Made by a program: the position numbers and the translations under genes | Notes under the pieces: model-generated | What the model was told of the DNA's origin: nothing | The model's database searches: none | What the model saw: only the letters and a program-made list of their open reading frames with translations | Shown here: one piece after another, positions 58,075-64,000 of the stretch | Layout of the letters: each line of letters opens with the position of its first letter | Numbering within the stretch: position 1 is the first letter of the stretch | Source: Eublepharis macularius | Lineage: Eukaryota > Chordata > Lepidosauria > Squamata > Eublepharidae | Length of the DNA stretch: 64,000 nt | Direction of reading: 5' to 3' | Assembly (NCBI RefSeq): GCF_028583425.1 | Contig: NC_072805.1 | Coordinates: 13,154,001 to 13,218,000 of the forward strand

Positions 58075-58265
58075 GACATCCCTGGGGAAAATGTAGCATG
58101 TAGTTAGGCCCTGAGTTCAAATCTTGTTCATCCCTGGAGCTTGCGGGGTAATCTTGGGTCAGTTGCTCCCTCTCAGATTAACTTACTGCACAGAGTTGTG
58201 AAGATGAAAAGGAGAAGGAGAGAACCACTTCCTTGAGCTCCTTGGAAGATTGGCTGGATAACAGT
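58075..58265 (+). repeat. diverged SINE, partial
   Basis: GTAGTTAGGCCCTGAGTTCA AATC gives a weak head and B-box-like segment, followed by GGTAATCTTGGGTCAGTTGC, TCTCAGATTAACTTACTGCA and AGATGAAAAGGAGAAGGAGA. It follows the SINE body order but is strongly diverged. Confidence 0.45.
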
Positions 58266-58485
58266 GTGGCAACCTGAAGACGTTTTGCTGCCAGAGGGAA
58301 TGGCCGCTGCAGTTCTCACATCCTTACCTCGCACAGGAGCAGCAGAAACTTCACCTCAGTTCTTTGTTCCCCTCAGTCCTTTTTAAAAACAGCTCAGCAA
58401 GCCACACATGGGATATATGGCTTCCACATTCTTACAAGTGTTCATCCTTTCACAAGAGTTCAGCCGCCACTTTGGTTGCCTTATA

Positions 58486-58700
58486 GGGTTGCCAGCCTCC
58501 AGGCAGTGGCTGGAGATCTCCCGGAATTACAACTGATCTCCAGGTGACAGAAATCAGTTCCCCTGGAGAAAATGGCTGCTTTGGAGGGTAGACTCTATGG
58601 CATTATACCATTCTGAGGTCCCTCCCCTCTCCAAACCCCACGCTTTCCAGGCTCCACCCCCCAAATCTCCAGGAATTTTCCAAACTGGATCTGGCAACCC
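58486..58700 (+). mobile_element. GGGTTGCC-type MITE, reference copy
   Basis: Terminal inverted repeats GGGTTGCCAG and CTGGCAACCC are flanked by TA on both sides (58484-58485 and 58701-58702), consistent with Tc1/mariner-like insertion at TA. The body reads CTGGAGATCTCCCGGAATTA, CAACTGATCTCCAGG, CAGTTCCCCTGGAGAAAATG and CCAGGCTCCACCCCC. Reverse copies are at 44185-44368 and 35036-35216. Non-coding; the superfamily is inferred from the TA flanks only. Confidence 0.8.
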
Positions 58701-59305
58701 TATTGCCTTAACAACTTACCTACCTTTAACAACAGGCAACCCAAAATGGCGACCGAGTTCTTATGAGCAGGAGTTGTCTTGAGAGGATACTGACAAGCAG
58801 CTTGCATGATGTTGTTAAAGAGATCTGGGGAAGCAAGGAGGTGAAGAGAATGATCTAGATCCCGTCGGAGGGCAGGAAAGGTGGGGGTTTGCCCCACCTC
58901 CACGTCCGCCATCTGAAGCGTCTGCCTCCAGAGAGATCATTATAGCGCCCTGTGAGGCAGATGATAGATAACGTAGTGGGACTTCCCTCCTAGGAAATGC
59001 TTTTTATGTGTGTAGATGATTTTTTTTTCTTGTTTTGCAAAAACAAACATATTCTTTTAATAATAGCGTAGCATTCAACATTGACTACCCAAGAAACAAG
59101 GGAACTGTAACACAACACCATTTTAAGCAAATATCAAAATGAGAAAACAGCAAAGAGGGTGAGAAAAAAATATTCTAAAGACATTCTAGCATCTGCTGTT
59201 CTACCTCAGATTATGCTGATTCTGATAGTTACCAGAAATGCTTTTGTTTTCAAAAATACTATTTATTAACCATTTTAATCTGAAGGTTGGCTTTTTTCAC
59301 CTCAG

Positions 59306-59390
59306 GAGCAACGAGGGACATTGGCTCAGCACTAACCCGGATGTGTATGCGGCACCGCAGCATTGAAGCCAAGCTGAGGCAATTTACCAA
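59306..59390 (+). CDS. MTSS2: MTSS2 exon 4, residues 69 (part)-97 (part)
   Basis: Eighty-five bases after acceptor TTTTTTCACCTCAG|GAGCAA (AG at 59304-59305) complete Gly69 and encode ATRDIGSALTRMCMRHRSIE AKLRQFT plus two bases of Asn97. The exon ends at donor TACCAA|GTAAGT (GT at 59391), a consensus 5' splice site. It lies in the helix-turn region of the I-BAR domain; LTRMCMRHRSIEAKL carries a basic patch of the type I-BAR domains use for membrane contact. The ATRDIG spelling, rather than the MTSS1 form, supports MTSS2. Confidence 0.95.
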
Positions 59391-60604
59391 GTAAGTTCCA
59401 TTTTGGTTACGTTTGAGTGTGTTTGCTGTCCCAGGCGCCTCTTTCCAAGGAGGGAATCATTAAAAACTGGTGTGGCCATTTGTGCTGAAATAAGCAGGAC
59501 GTTTGAAGAGCGCTCAGAGTTATGTACATTCAGGCCGGTTGCGCTGGGGAGCGATTATTGTCCAGTGAATGGACAGTTGGCCTTGGATTTGGGAAATTCA
59601 GCCACAGATTTGCTGTGTCTTGGGCCAGTCATTCATTGCCCACCTTTGCCACATACATATGGTATGGTTTATTTACTTGCTGCTTGCTTCATATCTATAG
59701 CCTGCCTTTCTTGGCTGAAGAGGATGTAGGCACTCCAAGGGTAGGGCGAGGGGAAGAATCGCATGAGTCTGGCCTCTGTGCTGTGTGAAGCATTTGCACT
59801 GTGTGTCCCTTTATGAATGTGGTGGAGGGGTGCTTGTCTGCTGAATCTTAGCCCAAGTATGCATCTGATGCAACCCTTAGTAATAGTTACCCGTTTGGAA
59901 GAGCAGAGGCCAAACTTAAGAGCCAAGTCACATACTATAAAGTCTGTGGGTTGGATCTGGACTAAATGTTCGGCTGAGGGCAGGTGCTTCCTGTCTCTCC
60001 CCCCTGCCCAGCACATTGATCTCCTCACAATGCTTTTGGGGAGGCAGAAGAACCTCAGGAATGGTGTGAGGGGCAAATCAGGGGTCTGCTGCAGGAAGGG
60101 GTAGTTGAGAGAGATCACTTCCCCCTCCCCCTTCCGTTAGCAGAAAATTTATTCTGTAGATTTAGTGCTCCCCTTTTTGCTTGCCACAAGTCTTGTCAGT
60201 AGGCATACTTCAGGAGTTCCATGCGCAGAACTTGATCCACACTTAGGACTGATCTGGATGGGAGCTCCTGCACACAGGGAAGTGGGATTGAAGTGTTCCT
60301 CCTCCCGTGCACCATTTAGGTCAGGAAAATGACACAGGAAGAAGCCCACCCCCCACCCCACCCCAGTCTGAATTGGACCCCTGGAATCAAGTTCCCAGCA
60401 TGGAACTGCCAGAGTGTGTCTCATAACAGGCTTTGTGACTGGGGTGGGTGGGTGGGTATGAGGACTTTTTAAGATGTGGATTGGCCCCCTGTTTGGCCTC
60501 TTATGAGGCAAGCACACTGCCATAAAAACCATGGTAGTCCTAAATGTCAGCTGAAATATTACCATGAACTCCTGAAGTAAAACTTCTTAGATACTTTTGT
60601 CTGA

Positions 60605-60858
60605 ATAACAACAACAACAACATTTGATTTATATACCTCCCTTCAGGGCAACTTAACACCCACTCAGAGTAGTTTACAAAGTATGTTGTTATTATCCCCA
60701 CAACAAGCACCCTGTGAGGCGGGTGGCGCTGAGAAAGCTCTGGAAGAGCTGTGACTGACCCAGGTCACTCAGCTGGCTTCAAGGGGAGGAGTGGGGAATC
60801 AAACCCAGCTCTCCAGATTAGAGTTCCCGCACTCTTAACCACTACACCACACTGGCCA
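60605..60858 (-). repeat. tRNA-derived SINE, second subfamily, full length
   Basis: On the minus strand: GGCCAGTGTGGTGTAGTGG head, GGGTTTGATTCCCCACTCC (B-box), GTGACCTGGGTCAGTCACAG, TTTGTAAACTACTCTGAGTG and tail CAAATGTTGTTGTTGTTG. It matches 9036-9288. Confidence 0.85.
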
Positions 60859-61452
60859 TCCAGATTGCAACCTGAAGACAGATTGCAAAGAGGTGGTCAG
60901 AAGTTAGTCCAGAGAAGACCGTCTGCGTCCCATAATCTATCCCAGTAACATAAGAGACCACAAAGAGAAGGAAGTAGAGAAGGTCCAAATCCCTTGATAA
61001 AGAGAAATTTGGAGCAGCATGGTGCAGTGCTTGTCTGACTGTGAGTGAAGAGCACGAAGACCTAAATAAGAGCAAATATTTTCAAGCATGTTAAAAGTTG
61101 GAAGGTTCTGGATTTGAATAACTGGCTGTTGCTTCTGAAGCTTCTTCAAGCTTCTCCAGGGTCTTGGGTCTGAGACGCATCTCCTCCCCAAATTCTCTCC
61201 ACTTCCTGGTTGTGTGCAGCTGTTGCCTTACTTTATATATCATTCTAATTAAAGTCTTGACTCAAGTTTAAAGAACCAATTCTTTTCAGATGGGGGCTGC
61301 AAAAGTAGCCGGGATGTTTTCTCCCTGAGTGGGCAGGACAGCCAGCGGCAGCAACGTTTGAGGTTTTTTTTAAAAAAACCTAACTGCTCTTCTGCACTCT
61401 TCTCCCTGTCACCGCTTCTAACTTCTCTCCTTGGTATCTCTCCTTGCTCCAG

Positions 61453-61544
61453 CGCCCTGATGGAGAGTCTGATTAATCCTCTGCAGGACAGGATAGAGGA
61501 CTGGAAGAAGACTGCTAACCAGCTTGACAAAGACCACGCAAAAG
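61453..61544 (+). CDS. MTSS2: MTSS2 exon 5, residues 97 (part)-128 (part)
   Basis: Ninety-two bases after acceptor CTCCTTGCTCCAG|CGCCCT (AG at 61451-61452) complete Asn97 and encode ALMESLINPLQDRIEDWKKT ANQLDKDHAK plus the first base of residue 128. The exon ends at donor GCAAAAG|GTAACT (GT at 61545). LINPLQ and QLDKDHAK are hallmark MTSS I-BAR residues. The reading frame stays open through all five exons (382 nt, 127 complete codons). The rest of the I-BAR domain, the Ser/Pro-rich middle and the C-terminal WH2 known in this family lie beyond the window, after an intron longer than 2.4 kb. Confidence 0.95.
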
Positions 61545-61635
61545 GTAACTCTCAGAAACAGACCCGATCCTGCAGAGTCTAAGTTGTGGGGTGCAGAGCT
61601 GCCCAGGTAGCACCCCACAGCCAAGAGACCAACAG

Positions 61636-61832
61636 GGATGGGAGCTACGGCTCAGTGGTAGGGCATCTGCTTGGCATGCAGAAGGTCCTGGGTTCAGTCC
61701 TTGACATCTCCAGGTAAAGGATCAGGTAGCAGGTGACGTGAAGGGCCTCTGCCTCAGCCCCTGGAGAGCCACTGCCAGGCCAACTTTGATGGACTGATGG
61801 TCTGATTCAGTGTAAGGCAGCTTCACGTGCTC
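61636..61832 (+). repeat. tRNA-derived SINE (tRNA-Ala-like), forward
   Basis: The head GGGAGCTACGGCTCAGTGGT AGGGCATCTG, then CTTGGCATGCAGAAGGTCC and GGGTTCAGTCC, corresponds to tRNA A and B boxes. The body GGCCTCTGCCTCAGCCCCTG GAGAGCC leads to the terminal AAGGCAGCTTCACGTG. It departs from tRNA after the B box, so it is not a tRNA gene. Confidence 0.83.
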
Positions 61833-62199
61833 AAGTGAGACAGTGCAGTTTCTGGGGCCACAGCCATGGATGGAGTCTGAAACCTGGAGAGATATTCAGG
61901 GAGTATATCAAAGGAGGGAAATAGGGATGTAAGCTCCTTGGGGCAGGGTCCCCCGTCTTTCTTGCTTATGCACACAGACGGTGCTAAGTAGTTCATACAA
62001 ATTTCCACCCACAAAGAGAAGTTGCAAGGGGCTTGTCGCTTACTTGGGAGAAGAAAGAGGAGTATCTAGAGGATACATGAAAAAAGCTAAAAAGGTTCAC
62101 TGCACCTGCTCCTGGGAAAAGGGAAGAAAACAGTCAACAAGCTTTTCTGCTGCTGGCTAGCTGTGAGTGGAAGGGGTGGCTTTGTTTGCCAGCCATCTG

Positions 62200-62345
62200 A
62201 GGGGTGCCTTAATTATTGTTAATGAGAGTTTCAGCACTGTTAAGCTGTCTTTTTCATTACAAAATTAGAGCAGATAAAACTGATAGAGTAGATTTTGTGT
62301 TTTACCTGCTGAGTGGCACTCCTCATTTGCATTAACAAATACATG
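62200..62345. promoter_or_regulatory. candidate AT-rich regulatory block in intron 5
   Basis: A short, repeat-free stretch holds TTAATTATTGTTAATGAG (homeodomain-type sites), CATTACAAAATTAG and an exact octamer ATTTGCAT (POU site) at about 62325. Clustered sites suggest an enhancer-like element, but there is no conservation evidence here. Confidence 0.25.
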
Positions 62346-62689
62346 ATCATAGGTGGAAGTTTGTCAGTGCTGATCTAGGAAAAAAGTGTGCTCTTGGATG
62401 TTAGCCTTCATCATGGCATGAAAAGAGCCTTTGAATTAAAACAACAGAGAAACCACAGAAAAGGAAAGAGCTCGCACCACCACAGAGTGCAAAAAAAGTG
62501 GAAACCGCAGTACAGGTAGATGGGATGGGATGGGGTGTGATATTAAAAAATCCAGTGCTTATACAAATAAAATAAATTTGGTATCGTTTAGTATGTACCA
62601 GCTAGTCACAGATGTCTCTCTAAGGTATGAAGAACGATACGTTAATAACAGTAACAATTTATAAAATGCATTGCTTAGAATGCTTGTGA

Positions 62690-64000
62690 GAATTACTTCA
62701 CAGTGTCACAGAAGGCTGTAAGACGTATCTGGCACCTTCCCTGCTTGTGGGTTTTCTCCTGGGCTTCTTCAATATTCTGGATTGGAGCACACGTCTCCAG
62801 AAGGCTGAATGCTCACTATTTATGCCTACTGGAACCTTTTCTCCTACATTGCCCTCGTGATGGTGAGCAGACTCAACTGAGGCGTATCCACCATGGAAAC
62901 GTGGCACTGGTCACTTGGGGCATATGGTGGAGTGCCTCCAGCTTATCACCAGGCGTTTAGGCACCTGCTGAATCCATTTAGACCCAAATCTCACCAGAGA
63001 CAGTTGCTTCAGGGCTTGGCAGGCAAGGGATAGCCTAGCCATAGTGGCATCATGTGGGGTCCACAGAGCCCTTGGACATTCTTCTAAAGAGTCCTTCTCT
63101 TCCCCTACTCTATGACTGTGGCGTTTTGTTCCTTTTGTGAGACCTGAGGTGTGTAACACCTGTAATGGCACCTCACTATAAAGCTCTGAAATGGCCTGTA
63201 TTATGATGCCTCCCTTATTTTCCCCGAAAGGATTTTGCTGCCACCCAAGGCTCTTGCCTTATTTCTCTCTCAGTTTAACTTGTAATATAGGAAGGCTTTG
63301 TTATATTTGGTCAACGCATGTGAGGTAAAAAGGGATCCTTTCTTCTAGATAAAACTTTACTTAAACAGAAATAAATGTTGTTGATCATTGCAAAATAGTT
63401 TCAGAGTAATTCATAAGTCTAATGGTTTCAAAATAGTTCATAAGTGTAATGGTGTCAAGATAGGTACAGATCTTCAAACATTTCTAAACGGACTCAGTCA
63501 CAAAGACTTATCTCCCCCCAGTTGCCACTTAGGCTAATGTTACCAACAAAGAAAAGAACACACAGACCTCCCTCAGGTTACAGCTCCCTCTTCCCCCCAG
63601 AACAACTCTGATTAACATAAGAACAACTCACTGAGCTCCTTCCCTCAGAACAATTCTCTAAAAACTTGCATCTCACTCCACCCCCTTCAGCAGTGCTACT
63701 ATCCAGTCATAGCATGCTTTACTCACCCATCGAGTCCCCCTCCTTTGTTATGTAGAGGACTGCATTTTAACCCCTGTAAATGTATTCAAAACCACACCTT
63801 AATGAGCAGAAATGAACTATTTACATGGCAAAATATAACAGTGATCTATAAGGCCACAGTGACACCTACAAGCCGTTGAGGGTATGTCTTCCCTGCTTCA
63901 ATATTTCCAGGTGTGCACAGGGAAAGAATAGCTCCACTTGGGCAGAATTAGAAGGGCCTATAATTTTGGCTGGCCTCGTTCCTAGGCACAGACAGCCCCT
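62690..64000. other. intron 5 right-hand segment, unassigned
   Basis: The segment 62703-63171 is open in short frames on both strands, but none shows a domain I can name; it may be part of an old mobile element. Near 63400-63445 an approximate short duplication occurs (TCATAAGTCTAATGGT / TCATAAGTGTAATGGT). The rest of intron 5 continues beyond the window. Confidence 0.35.

Noticed and set aside
4741..61544. Assignment to the paralogue MTSS1
   Set aside because: The N-terminus METAEKECGALGG and the stretches VLAAVAFLDAF and ATRDIG match MTSS2 rather than MTSS1 as I remember them.
61636..61710. tRNA-Ala gene
   Set aside because: A and B boxes are recognisable, but the acceptor stem does not close and a SINE body follows directly; the same holds for 12505-12708 and the other SINE heads.
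62703..63171. Possible retroelement ORF on either strand
   Set aside because: Frames are short and broken and I could not recognise any RT, integrase or recombinase motif; left unassigned.
63340..63760. Possible LTR near the right edge
   Set aside because: A-rich and T-rich tracts suggested one, but I found no TG...CA borders, TATA/AATAAA spacing or target duplication.

Overview
This window looks like nuclear DNA of a squamate reptile (a lizard; a gecko-like genome is possible, but I cannot fix the species). Five short exons with canonical GT-AG borders are scattered over 57 kb. Joined, they give an uninterrupted, correctly phased N-terminus of MTSS2 (MTSS1L), an I-BAR (IMD) domain protein that binds membrane and actin. 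Between the exons lies typical squamate interspersed-repeat DNA: tRNA- and 5S-derived SINEs, L2-clade LINE tails, Penelope-like fragments, hAT and other MITEs, LTR remnants, and a nearly intact L1.

Layout: 1-3950 is upstream non-coding DNA. 3950-5860 is a CpG-rich promoter/5'UTR island containing exon 1 (4741-4809) and two upstream ORFs. Intron 1 (4810-28941) carries SINEs, an L2 fragment, a probable minus-strand solo LTR (11406-12003), a small minisatellite, three hAT MITEs with 8-bp target duplications, Penelope-like pieces, two 202-bp foldback elements and a 5S-derived SINE. Exon 2 is 28942-29003. Intron 2 (29004-45029) contains a full-length L1 (35389-41531) in the same orientation as the gene. 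Its 16-bp target duplication is perfect, ORF1 is open, and ORF2 has a single in-frame amber codon. Exon 3 is 45030-45103. Intron 3 (45104-59305) holds another hAT MITE, a third foldback, a SINE dimer with a 12-bp target duplication, an L2 ORF tail, a truncated L1, and a MITE nested in a Penelope-like insertion. Exons 4 (59306-59390) and 5 (61453-61544) follow, and intron 5 runs off the right edge.

Only one host gene is visible. It encodes residues 1-127 plus part of residue 128, roughly the first half of the I-BAR domain; the rest lies outside the window. I found no convincing new host system. The best leads are the young L1 with an ATGA ORF1/ORF2 junction, covarying hammerhead-like helices in Penelope-derived copies, long-hairpin MITE families, and optimal-context upstream ORFs ahead of MTSS2.
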